From Aquaticitalea lipolytica (GTDB taxonomy: Bacteria > Bacteroidota > Bacteroidia > Flavobacteriales > Flavobacteriaceae), in assembly GCF_014641635.1 (NCBI RefSeq), contig NZ_BMIC01000006.1, forward strand, positions 98,573 to 162,572: DNA of 64,000 nt. The letters run 5' to 3'. Numbering within the stretch: the first letter of the stretch is position 1; every line of letters starts with the position of its first letter. The position numbers were made by a program, and so were the translations under genes. This document shows, in pieces, positions 43,716 through 52,387 of the stretch. Under the pieces are notes generated by a model. That model was given only the letters and a program-made list of their open reading frames with translations. It searched no databases and was not told the origin of the DNA.

Positions 43716-45311
43716 TTATACTAACATCGTTACAGGATTCTCAATATATCCTTTTAGTGTTTGAAGGAATTGAGCTCCAGTAGCTCCATCAACAGTTCTA
43801 TGGTCGCAAGCTAAACACAACTTCATAGTATTACCAACAACTATTTGACCTTTTTTAACCACTGGTTTTTCAACTATGGCTCCAACAGATAAAATTGCTG
43901 AATTTGGTTGATTTATAATTGATGTAAAACTCTCAATACCAAACATACCAAGATTAGAAACCGTAAACGTGCTACCTTCCATTTCTTGAGGTGTTAGTTT
44001 TTTGTTTCTTGCTCTACCAGCATAATCTTTTACTGCAGCACCAATTTGAGGTAAACTTTGCTCATTAGCAAAACGAACCACAGGAACTACCAAACCGTCT
44101 TCAACTGCAACTGCAACACCAATATGTACATGATTATTTAATCGCATTTTATCTGCAAACCATTGTGAGTTTACTTGCGGATGCTGTTTTAATGCTAAAG
44201 CACAAGCTTTAACAATCATATCGTTGAATGAAATTTTAGTATCTGGAATGGAGTTGAATTGCTCTCTAAAAGCAATTGCATTTTCCATATCGAACTCCAC
44301 ATTTAAGTAATAGTGTGGAGCAGTAAATTTAGATTCTGCTAAACGTTTAGCAATTACTTTACGCATTTGAGAATTTGGTTTCTCATCAAAATCTTCTTGT
44401 CCTGATGGAACAAATTTACCAACTGCAGCAGCTGACACAGCTCCAGGAGTAAAGTTTTCGATATCGCGTTTTACAATACGTCCATGCTCACCACTACCTT
44501 TTACCTGAGATAAATTAATGCCTTTTTCTTCAGCCATTTTTTTAGCTAATGGCGACACAAATACTCTTCCGTTTGAAGATGTCTCGGCTACGCTCGACGT
44601 TACATTAGGTGTAGTTTCTTGTTTTGGTGCTTCAACTTTAGTTTCAGCTTTAGGAGTTTCTTCAGTTTTTTCAGAAGCGCCTTCTATTTTAAAGTTTTTT
44701 GCAATAGCAGAAACATCAGTTCCTTTTGGACCAATAATAGCCAAAAGTGAATCTACTTTTGCCGACTCTCCTTCTTGTAATCCTATATGCAATAAAGTTC
44801 CTGACTGAAACGATTCAAACTCCATAGTAGCTTTATCGGTTTCTATTTCGGCAAGAATATCGCCTTCACTAACCTCATCACCAATTTTTTTAAGCCAAGT
44901 AGCTACAGTACCTTCTTCCATAGTGTCACTTAGTCGTGGCATAGTAACCACAGTTACACCTTTTGGAATCTCAACGCTTGTTGTTGTTTCAGTTTTAGTT
45001 TCTTCTTTAGCTTCTTTTTCTTCAGCTTTAGGTTTAGATTCTGCTCCTTTTAAAAGTGCAGAAATATCTTCTCCTTCTTTTCCTATAATTGCTAAAAGCT
45101 CATCAACTTTTGTAGTCTCCCCTTCTTGTACACCAATATGAAGTAATGTTCCTTCATGAAACGATTCAAACTCCATAGTCGCTTTATCAGTTTCAATTTC
45201 GGCAAGAATATCACCTTCACTAACTTTGTCTCCTACTTTTTTCAACCAAGTAGCAACAGTTCCTTCTTCCATGGTGTCGCTCAAACGAGGCATGTTTATG
45301 ATTTCTGCCAT
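43716..45311 (-). CDS. pdhC: Pyruvate dehydrogenase E2 (dihydrolipoyl acetyltransferase)
   Basis: A 531-residue E2 subunit with two lipoyl domains, each with E-T-D-K-A-T-M-E-F-E-S (lysines 43 and 160), linkers rich in Lys, Glu and Ala, a peripheral-subunit binding domain (about 245-290, V-S-P-L-A-K-K-M-A) and the catalytic domain ending with D-H-R-T-V-D-G-A. It transfers the acetyl group to CoA. The linker just before the binding domain contains the in-frame 18-bp repeat at 44581. pdhA lies three bases upstream. E1-beta and E3 genes are not adjacent. Confidence 0.95.
   Translation of the reverse strand: MAEIINMPRLSDTMEEGTVATWLKKVGDKVSEGDILAEIETDKATMEFESFHEGTLLHIGVQEGETTKVDELLAIIGKEGEDISALLKGAESKPKAEEKEAKEETKTETTTSVEIPKGVTVVTMPRLSDTMEEGTVATWLKKIGDEVSEGDILAEIETDKATMEFESFQSGTLLHIGLQEGESAKVDSLLAIIGPKGTDVSAIAKNFKIEGASEKTEETPKAETKVEAPKQETTPNVTSSVAETSSNGRVFVSPLAKKMAEEKGINLSQVKGSGEHGRIVKRDIENFTPGAVSAAAVGKFVPSGQEDFDEKPNSQMRKVIAKRLAESKFTAPHYYLNVEFDMENAIAFREQFNSIPDTKISFNDMIVKACALALKQHPQVNSQWFADKMRLNNHVHIGVAVAVEDGLVVPVVRFANEQSLPQIGAAVKDYAGRARNKKLTPQEMEGSTFTVSNLGMFGIESFTSIINQPNSAILSVGAIVEKPVVKKGQIVVGNTMKLCLACDHRTVDGATGAQFLQTLKGYIENPVTMLV
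44581..44598 (-). repeat. Dispersed 18-bp repeat, in frame within pdhC
   Basis: Minus strand GTCGAGCGTAGCCGAGAC. It encodes S-S-V-A-E-T in the linker before the subunit-binding domain (residues about 239-244). It matches 14 of 18 bases of the copy at 15122, in the same reading frame. Confidence 0.6.
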
Positions 45312-45314
45312 AGC

Positions 45315-46313
45315 TTATATTTTATGTTGAATAAACGGATAATCTTTTTGCTCATATACTGCATCGTACATTACATTAAGTTCTGGATATGGAGATTCTT
45401 CAGCGAATTTTTCGCATTCAGAAACTAAATCTTTTACTCTCTTATCTATAACTTCAATATCCTTTTCTGTTGCATACTTTTCTTCAAGCAAAATATCTTT
45501 TACTTGAGTAATTGGGTCTATCTTTTGATATTCTGCAACTTCTTCTTTAGTTCTATAATGTTGAGCATCACTCATTGAGTGACCTCTATATCTGTATGTT
45601 TTTAACTCTAGGAAAGTTGGACCATCACCTCGACGTGCTCTTTGAATTGCTTCATCAAACGCCTCTGCAACTTTTACAGGATTCATACCATCTACTGGTC
45701 CTGAAGGCATTTCATAACCTAAACCAAGTTTCCAGATATCTGTATGGTTTGCTGTACGCTCAACAGAAGTTCCCATAGCATAACCATTGTTTTCACAAAC
45801 AAATACTACTGGAAGTTTCCAAAGCATAGCTAGGTTAAAAGTTTCGTGAAGAGAACCTTGTCTTGCAGCTCCATCACCAAAACAACATAAGGTAACAGCA
45901 TCGCTACCATGATATTTGTCTCCAAAAGCTATACCAGCTCCTAGTGGAATTTGACCTCCAACAATACCATGACCACCATAAAAACGGTGTTCTTTAGAGA
46001 AGATATGCATAGAACCTCCAAGACCTTGCGAAGTTCCTGTTGCTTTCCCATATAGCTCTGCCATAACACGTCTAGGATCAACTCCCATACCTATTGGTTG
46101 TACGTGATTACGATAAGCGGTTATCATTTTATCTTTAGTCAAATCCATAGCATGTAAAGCTCCTGCTAATACAGCTTCTTGACCATTATACAAGTGAAGA
46201 AATCCTCTTACTTTTTGTTGAATATATACAGCTGCAAGTTTGTCTTCAAACTTTCTCCAGAATAACATATCCTCATACCACTTAAGGTATACTTCCTTTG
46301 TGATTTTTTGCAT
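45315..46313 (-). CDS. pdhA: Pyruvate dehydrogenase E1 component, alpha subunit
   Basis: A 332-residue E1-alpha. The thiamine-diphosphate motif is G-D-G-A-A-R-Q-G-S with N-N-G-Y-A-M-G-T following. The R-Y-R-G-H-S-M-S-D loop, which carries phosphorylatable serines in mitochondrial enzymes, is present. It decarboxylates pyruvate with the beta subunit, which must be encoded elsewhere. Start at ATG with its own -7 promoter box; pdhC follows after three bases. Confidence 0.95.
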   Translation of the reverse strand: MQKITKEVYLKWYEDMLFWRKFEDKLAAVYIQQKVRGFLHLYNGQEAVLAGALHAMDLTKDKMITAYRNHVQPIGMGVDPRRVMAELYGKATGTSQGLGGSMHIFSKEHRFYGGHGIVGGQIPLGAGIAFGDKYHGSDAVTLCCFGDGAARQGSLHETFNLAMLWKLPVVFVCENNGYAMGTSVERTANHTDIWKLGLGYEMPSGPVDGMNPVKVAEAFDEAIQRARRGDGPTFLELKTYRYRGHSMSDAQHYRTKEEVAEYQKIDPITQVKDILLEEKYATEKDIEVIDKRVKDLVSECEKFAEESPYPELNVMYDAVYEQKDYPFIQHKI

Positions 46314-46334
46314 TGGTAACGTTAGTTTAGTAAA

Positions 46335-46383
46335 CGAATAACAAAAATAGTACTTTAGTTACTAATGAAAAAACTGTTATTCG
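46335..46383. promoter_or_regulatory. Inverted repeat spanning the pdhA promoter
   Basis: CGAATAACA (46335-46343) and TGTTATTCG (46375-46383), perfect 9-bp arms 31 bases apart, enclosing the -7 box and the likely -33 region. A paired operator or a DNA looping site is possible. Confidence 0.35.
46342..46349 (-). promoter_or_regulatory. -7 promoter box of pdhA-pdhC
   Basis: Minus-strand TATTTTTG, matching TAnnTTTG, 28 bases before the pdhA start. Flanked by the inverted repeat at 46335/46375. Confidence 0.55.
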
Positions 46384-46402
46384 TAAAATTTCTACGAAAT
46401 CG

Positions 46403-46885
46403 TTATAGAAACGACTTATCGAAAACTAAAGGCAATAAATTAGCTAGTGAATTTGACATTACTACTTTGCCTGTTTCTCCCATAAAATAAATCTCAATTG
46501 GAGATTCTTGCTTTACTTCGTATTCGGCAATAGCCTGACGACAAGCTCCACAAGGTGGTATTGGAGTTAGGGTTTGGTGAGATTTAGAGCCAGCTGTTAA
46601 TGCCATTCTGATAATTTTCGCATCAGGATACTGAGCTCCAGCATAATAAATTGCTGTTCGTTCTGCACACAATCCAGATGGATAAGATGCATTTTCTTGA
46701 TTATTACCAGTTACTATTTCGTCGTTATCTAGCAATATTGCTGCACCTACATAAAAATTAGAGTAAGGCGCATATGCTTTTTGCCTTACTTCAATTGCTT
46801 TGCTCATCAACATTGCAACATCTGATGGTAATTCATCAAAGTTATCATATACAAGTAATGTTGACTCAATTTTTACTTCCTTCAT
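46403..46885 (-). CDS. cdd: Cytidine deaminase
   Basis: A 160-residue enzyme starting at the ATG of M-K-E-V-K-I-E-S-T. The zinc site is complete: C-A-E-R-T-A (catalytic Glu) and P-P-C-G-A-C-R-Q. The Y-S-N-F-Y-V-G-A-A motif is also visible. It converts cytidine and deoxycytidine to uridine forms in pyrimidine salvage. A 16-codon upstream extension would run into the porV terminator and is rejected. The gene lies between porV and pdhA on the same strand. Confidence 0.93.
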   Translation of the reverse strand: MKEVKIESTLLVYDNFDELPSDVAMLMSKAIEVRQKAYAPYSNFYVGAAILLDNDEIVTGNNQENASYPSGLCAERTAIYYAGAQYPDAKIIRMALTAGSKSHQTLTPIPPCGACRQAIAEYEVKQESPIEIYFMGETGKVVMSNSLANLLPLVFDKSFL

Positions 46886-46904
46886 TTTAAAAATGGTATT
46901 AGAT

Positions 46905-46937
46905 AAAAAAACTATTGCTTTTAAGTAAAACAATAGT
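46905..46937 (-). terminator. Terminator of porV
   Basis: Minus strand: ACTATTG-T-TTTTA-CT-TAAAA-G-CAATAGT followed by six T; a 13-bp stem with one wobble pair, 27 bases after the porV stop. Confidence 0.9.
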
Positions 46938-46963
46938 CTTTATATATCTTATTTTAATTACTA

Positions 46964-48163
46964 CTAATATTCATCATACTCTCCATCACCAAAGTTAAAG
47001 GTTAGAGAAAAACGTAATGTATTTTCTAAAGGGCTTTGTACTTTAGATGCTGAGAATAAATACGACATATCTATATTTATAGTTGTATACTTAAATCCTG
47101 CTCCTAAAGCAAAAAACTTACGTGCACCTTTTTCTTCGCTTTCATTAAAATATCCTGCTCTAAATGCAAATGAATCTTCATATTGATATTCAGCTCCTAA
47201 AGCCCAAGTAAATTCTTTAAGCTCTTCACTGAATCCTCCTGGAGCATCACCAAATGATTGGAATACGCCTTTTATAAAGCTTACATCATTAGATTGCCCT
47301 TCAACAATTATAGTTGGCTCATCACTATCTTGTGTTCCATTATCATTATTATCAACAAATCCTAAAATTGGAGGTGATGGCACTAATAGCTTAGTAATCT
47401 CTGCAGTAACTGCTACTTTATTATAATCATCAAAAATAAAATCGAAACCACCACCAAGTCTTAAGTTTGTTGGTAAGAAGTTCTCACGTCCAGCATCGTC
47501 ATACTTAATTGTTGGACCTAAATTTTGAATTGCAAAACCTGCTCTCCAACGACCATTAAAACTATCGTAAGCATTTTCTTCACTTTGATAGTAACCAGAA
47601 ATATCTACAGCAATTGAACTTGCTGCACTAGCATTTGCATCGACAGCTTGAATTCTAAGGTCTGAACGTAAATAACGTAAACCTACAGCCATTGAGAATT
47701 GATCTGCCAAACGTAAAGAGTACGATGCGTCTATTGTAAGTTCGTTTGGTTTTTCAATTAGTTCTTCAGAAAATTCATCTTGCACGATACCTATTTCACC
47801 TAAACTAAAATACTTAAAACTTGCTGCAAAAGCACTACGTTCATTAAGTCTATTAAAATAGGTTACATTTCCAAGAAAAATATCATTCACCAGTTTACTT
47901 AAATATGGTGTATAACTAACACCAATACCAGATTTAGCTTCAGAAAACGCATATTTTGATTGATTCCATTGTTGTGAGTAAGCATCTACAGATGTAGCAA
48001 CTCCCATATCTCCCATACCAGCAGCACGTGCATCTGATGCAATAAGTAAAAAAGGAACTCCAGTTGTTATAACTGAAGATTGATTATCAAAAATAATTGT
48101 TTCTTGTGCAGTAGATATATTATAAACTGTTAATGTGATAAGAGTTAAAATTAATTTTTTCAT
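46964..48163 (-). CDS. porV: Type IX secretion system outer-membrane protein PorV
   Basis: A 399-residue outer-membrane beta-barrel of the FadL-like PorV family. Signal peptide (L-I-L-T-L-I-T-L-T-V-Y, cleaved before Q-E), then V-P-F-L-L-I-A-S-D-A-R-A-A-G-M-G-D-M-G-V-A-T near residues 38-58, the hallmark of this group, and a barrel ending in L-R-F-S-L-T-F-N-F with aromatic residues. PorV brings cargo to PorU. It is downstream of porU and has its own promoter inside the porU end. Confidence 0.93.
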   Translation of the reverse strand: MKKLILTLITLTVYNISTAQETIIFDNQSSVITTGVPFLLIASDARAAGMGDMGVATSVDAYSQQWNQSKYAFSEAKSGIGVSYTPYLSKLVNDIFLGNVTYFNRLNERSAFAASFKYFSLGEIGIVQDEFSEELIEKPNELTIDASYSLRLADQFSMAVGLRYLRSDLRIQAVDANASAASSIAVDISGYYQSEENAYDSFNGRWRAGFAIQNLGPTIKYDDAGRENFLPTNLRLGGGFDFIFDDYNKVAVTAEITKLLVPSPPILGFVDNNDNGTQDSDEPTIIVEGQSNDVSFIKGVFQSFGDAPGGFSEELKEFTWALGAEYQYEDSFAFRAGYFNESEEKGARKFFALGAGFKYTTINIDMSYLFSASKVQSPLENTLRFSLTFNFGDGEYDEY

Positions 48164-48211
48164 ACAATTTTTGGGTTCTAATTAGTGCGTTTGAGGCATT
48201 AATTTATTAAG

Positions 48212-48241
48212 CAAATATAAATTTTTATTATAGTATTACAA
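48212..48241 (-). promoter_or_regulatory. Promoter of porV
   Basis: Minus strand TTG (48239-48241), 19 bases, TATATTTG (48212-48219). The -33 element lies within the last codons of porU. Predicted leader about 42 bases. Confidence 0.65.
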
Positions 48242-51200
48242 GTTTTTGAATCTTTTCGACCTGTTTATTAAGCTGATTTGACCTTACTTTGAGTTTATAA
48301 ATATAAACTCCTTTTCCTATTTTATCTCCAAAATCATCTCTTCCATCCCAAACGATATCTTTAGATAAATTACTGGTTGATTTTATACCTCCAGTTGTTT
48401 GACCATTTAAGGTTCTTACCAACTTTCCTGAAACAGTGAATATCTGTATAGAAACGTCTAAAGGCTCTGAACTATTGTGATTAAACCAAAATTCGGTGTA
48501 ATTTATGAACGGATTTGGGTAGTTTAATACATTGTTAATGACTAATTCTTCATCTTTATCATGTACAATAAACTGTATTTCAGCGGTTGATGAATTGTTA
48601 TATACATCCCAAGCTTTTAATGTTAAAGTGTGCAATCCTGGTGTTAAATCTCTGAATCCATAAGAGACTTTTCCATTTGTATAATCATCTACATTAGCTT
48701 GATAATAATCATTTAAAACGTATGGATTTGTTTCATCACCATCAATAGTGGCGACAATATCATGACCAATACCACTTGCTGTGTTAATACCATTATCATC
48801 TTGCAGCTTTACTAAAAGCGTTGGCGCTTCATTCGTAATTCCTCCTGACACAAAATTTTCATCATTCATAAACAAGTTAATAACTGGCCCAACATTATCT
48901 TCTTCTGCATTTTCGTTAATGCCTCCAACTTGTATATCGAAACTTGATCCTGCTTGGTCTTGTAATGGGTTTTCTGTTTTAGCATAAAAACTCACTTTAC
49001 CTGGCCCGACTGGAACACCTATATCTCTAGGCACAACAAACTCGAAATCAAACTGACCATTAGTAATTGTTGCTTGACCTTTAAAAATAACTTCGCCAAG
49101 TGTTTTAAAATTCATAATTACATATTGTCCATTTTGAACGGTTCCATCATTTCCTAATGTTTGTCTATCAATTTCTTTATCAAATATTGTTGCTGTTAAT
49201 ACACCATTATAATTTGATAATAGGTTATCTGAAACATCAACAACTTCTCCAGATAATTTTATTCTACTTAAGGCTTCAAGAACATCGTTATTTTGCCCAA
49301 TTGGCACATCATTTATTTTAGTAAGTTTTATATTTGGCCTAGCAAAAGATAGCTTCATTGCTGGATCACCTATAAAAAACACTAATAGTTTTTGTTCAAT
49401 TCCAGTAATTGATGAGTGTGTTTTAGTTAGTCGTAATGCCTCAGCCATAGAAGGATATTCGTTTGACCCATAAGCAAAAAGGTATTGTTCTAAAACGATA
49501 TTAAAAGAAACTCCTACACTTACAAAAACTGCTCTAGTTGTTGTTATAAGACCTATAGATCCTCCTTGTTTATTCCAATACAAATATTCTCCTGCAGTAG
49601 GACGAGTTGGATCATCAAACTTAGTATACTCACAAGTAACAGTAACAAAACAATTAAACTTACATATATTGCTTACTTCCTGAGAATCATTTTTATCGAA
49701 AATACGCTCGTGAGCAAGCCCATCTTCTCCTCCATGCCCAAAATAATTAATCACCAATGCTCCAACATCAATAGCATCTCTTACAGCTTTGTTTACAGCT
49801 GGATACCTTTCTCCACTTGCTGATGCTTGTTGCTGATAAGAATCTGCATGTATTTTTATAGGATTTAAAAATGGCTTTTCTGTCGTTATTTCGTTTGCTA
49901 TATTATCTGTGGTCTGTTGTAAAACAGCCTCATAAGGCTCATCTACATCATCAGAAATGATAATAAAATTATTTCTCCAACTTCCGTATGAACCTGTTTG
50001 ATAATACAAATCAATTTTATCAACCATCTCTTTTGCTCGTTGAGGAGTCTCTGCAAGAATTCTTCCAACAGCTATATCTAATTTATTAGAAGTTGCCATA
50101 TTACCTTCGTTACTGTCCATCATTCCAAAGAAATCATCTGAAGCAAAAGAATTTGTCAAACTAAAACTATTATACGAATGCCATACAGGAACAATATTGG
50201 TGTTATTATTTATTCTACTTTTATAATCAAAAGAAGCATCTCCAAAAAGACATAAATATTTTAATCTGTTTTCTGGAGCACTTGCATTGTCATATACATA
50301 TTTTACAAGGTTTCTAATGGCTGAAATATCTTGATTTCCAGAGCTAAATTCAGTATAAATTTCATTTAGAGTTACAACTTTAACGTTTAAATTATACTGA
50401 TCTCGATTAATTTGAGCTAACCTTTCTGCTTGAGATAAAAAATTGTTTGGTGAAATAATTATGTAGTCAACATCTTGAAATTGTCCTTGGGCATTATTAA
50501 ATATTGTTCCCTTAATATTTTGATTATTAACTCTGGTATTAGCATCTCTTAATGGCACGTAATAATCTGAAGGTGTTACAACCAAATACTTTCTTAATGT
50601 TCCTGCGGTTGCTTTAAAATTTAGTGTAGCACTTTGATTAGAATTAATAACATTTGTTACATCATACTTATTTGTAATATCCCAAACTTCAGATACATTT
50701 GATGTATTAGAAATTTGATATTCAACAACTCCTGAAGAACTTGCTATGCTATTTTTTTTAAAAATGAATTGATCTCCTTCAAAATTTAAACTTCTAGTAG
50801 CTTCTAAAGAAATAAAGTCTAAATAGCCATGTGAGGAAGGGTTTCCATTATTATTGTATGTTAAAGTAACATCAATATCTGATGAATTAACGGTAATATT
50901 ATTATCTAAAGAGTTTCCACTAGCTAATGTAGAATCATTAATTGGCTGAAATGCTAAAGTCCCAATCGCATTACCATTAGCTTTTACTTGCATTGTAGTT
51001 TGCACGTCTGCTGTAGCTGCCGCAAGTACTCTTAACCTAACTGGTTCTGTTGTTATTAAATTTGGAAAACTAAAACTAAATACTTTTTCATTTTCTATAT
51101 CAAATCTATCACTAAACCAACGTCTACCAAGCTTTGCTATATTAAACTCATCAACTTCGTAGAATTGATAATCTTGAAATGTATTCACGTTAATATTTGC

Positions 51201-52070
51201 TGCTTGATTTGGTTGAACCATGTTTTGAATTCGTTTACCATTGCCATTACTTATATTTACATAATAGTAAGATTTGTCTGTGTAAGCATTAATATTCGTA
51301 ATACTCTCTGCATTATATCCTGTTGGGCCTTCAGCATAAAACAATATATAATCTTCATTATTAAAGACACCATCTTCTTCTCCTACAAACTTAATAGCAT
51401 TTTCAGTTAAGTCTAAAGGGTAGCTAACTGAATTAGGCATTGGTAACATTGCTCCACCATTACCATATATTTTAACAGTTCGAGGGTCAACATTGGTATT
51501 CGCACCTAATTGATTTAAAAAACTTTTTGAAATTCTAAATACTCCTGTTTTATCTACATAAAAACGATACCATTGACCAGAACTTAGTACTGAATTAACA
51601 ATAGCCTGAGGCTCTGCAGCTAAAGCATTTCTGTTTGAAGATGCATTATAATTAACAGTAAAAGAAGTTATCTTTTTATATACTCCATTATCATTAATAA
51701 TAGGTGTTAATTCAAAAAACACAGAGCGTTTGCCTCTTGCATTAGTATTTGATAATTTAATTTTTGGAGTATTAGGAATCGTATTAATTGACAACCCTTT
51801 TAATTCAGTAACAGAAATAACTGAATAACTTACATTACTTAAATTAACCGAACTTTCATTAATTTCACTATTTGCTTCCCACTCTGAAAAGAAAGTTAAA
51901 CCTTTAGTTTCATCAAAACTAAAATTCTCTTTATTAAAAGTTGGCACTTCAATAGTTGAGTAATCTGTCTTTAAAATTGTTGTTCCACTCCAATTGATTT
52001 CAAATCTCTTTTGTTGTGAAAAACAAATAGAAAAAAACAGAAGAGTAATTAGAAGAGAGTATTTTTTCAT
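48228..52070 (-). CDS. porU: Type IX secretion system sortase PorU
   Basis: A 1280-residue exported protein; the ATG at 52070 is preferred over a TTG four codons upstream. Signal peptide ends C-F-S before Q-Q-K. The central peptidase C25 (gingipain-like) domain has catalytic His779 in Y-F-G-H-G-G-E-D and Cys813 in V-T-C-E-Y, spaced 34 residues, as in gingipains. The C-terminus has a T9SS-type sequence with Y-P-N-P-F and the FlgD-like ending G-K-G-V-Y-I-Y-K-L-K. PorU removes the C-terminal signal from cargo and attaches it to surface lipid. Pairs with porV and is divergent from gldJ. Confidence 0.93.
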   Translation of the reverse strand: MKKYSLLITLLFFSICFSQQKRFEINWSGTTILKTDYSTIEVPTFNKENFSFDETKGLTFFSEWEANSEINESSVNLSNVSYSVISVTELKGLSINTIPNTPKIKLSNTNARGKRSVFFELTPIINDNGVYKKITSFTVNYNASSNRNALAAEPQAIVNSVLSSGQWYRFYVDKTGVFRISKSFLNQLGANTNVDPRTVKIYGNGGAMLPMPNSVSYPLDLTENAIKFVGEEDGVFNNEDYILFYAEGPTGYNAESITNINAYTDKSYYYVNISNGNGKRIQNMVQPNQAANINVNTFQDYQFYEVDEFNIAKLGRRWFSDRFDIENEKVFSFSFPNLITTEPVRLRVLAAATADVQTTMQVKANGNAIGTLAFQPINDSTLASGNSLDNNITVNSSDIDVTLTYNNNGNPSSHGYLDFISLEATRSLNFEGDQFIFKKNSIASSSGVVEYQISNTSNVSEVWDITNKYDVTNVINSNQSATLNFKATAGTLRKYLVVTPSDYYVPLRDANTRVNNQNIKGTIFNNAQGQFQDVDYIIISPNNFLSQAERLAQINRDQYNLNVKVVTLNEIYTEFSSGNQDISAIRNLVKYVYDNASAPENRLKYLCLFGDASFDYKSRINNNTNIVPVWHSYNSFSLTNSFASDDFFGMMDSNEGNMATSNKLDIAVGRILAETPQRAKEMVDKIDLYYQTGSYGSWRNNFIIISDDVDEPYEAVLQQTTDNIANEITTEKPFLNPIKIHADSYQQQASASGERYPAVNKAVRDAIDVGALVINYFGHGGEDGLAHERIFDKNDSQEVSNICKFNCFVTVTCEYTKFDDPTRPTAGEYLYWNKQGGSIGLITTTRAVFVSVGVSFNIVLEQYLFAYGSNEYPSMAEALRLTKTHSSITGIEQKLLVFFIGDPAMKLSFARPNIKLTKINDVPIGQNNDVLEALSRIKLSGEVVDVSDNLLSNYNGVLTATIFDKEIDRQTLGNDGTVQNGQYVIMNFKTLGEVIFKGQATITNGQFDFEFVVPRDIGVPVGPGKVSFYAKTENPLQDQAGSSFDIQVGGINENAEEDNVGPVINLFMNDENFVSGGITNEAPTLLVKLQDDNGINTASGIGHDIVATIDGDETNPYVLNDYYQANVDDYTNGKVSYGFRDLTPGLHTLTLKAWDVYNNSSTAEIQFIVHDKDEELVINNVLNYPNPFINYTEFWFNHNSSEPLDVSIQIFTVSGKLVRTLNGQTTGGIKSTSNLSKDIVWDGRDDFGDKIGKGVYIYKLKVRSNQLNKQVEKIQKLVIL

Positions 52071-52387
52071 CAATTTGGTCAATCTTTATTATAATAAATA
52101 GTCATAAAGCGGCTAAAAACTAATATTAAATCATCAGTATAAATAACGTTAACAATATTAGGTTATTATAAGGTTGCAATTTTTTATTCAAAATTACAAC
52201 AATAAATGATTTTTTCAACCGTTATTGAGAAACAAATTACATCGATAAACTGATTAAAAATCCGTTGTTATGTATAAAAAAAAGGATGAAATGCAATTTT
52301 TTTTGTAAAATAGATTAAAAAAATGTTGTTAATATTTCTATAATTACTATATTGCGTCTCTAAATTTAACTAGCTTACTTAAAAAGT
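52071..52387. other. Divergent porU/gldJ intergenic region
   Basis: A 317-base region between two oppositely oriented genes, and the only stretch over 300 bases without a gene. It is strongly AT-rich with runs of T and A. A TTG-N19-TATATTG candidate for gldJ is annotated at 52326. I found no clear promoter for porU and no hairpin or short frame of note. Confidence 0.6.
52326..52354 (+). promoter_or_regulatory. Probable promoter of gldJ
   Basis: TTG at 52326-52328, 19 bases, then TATATTG at 52348-52354; the -7 box is one base short of the TAnnTTTG consensus. Confidence 0.4.
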
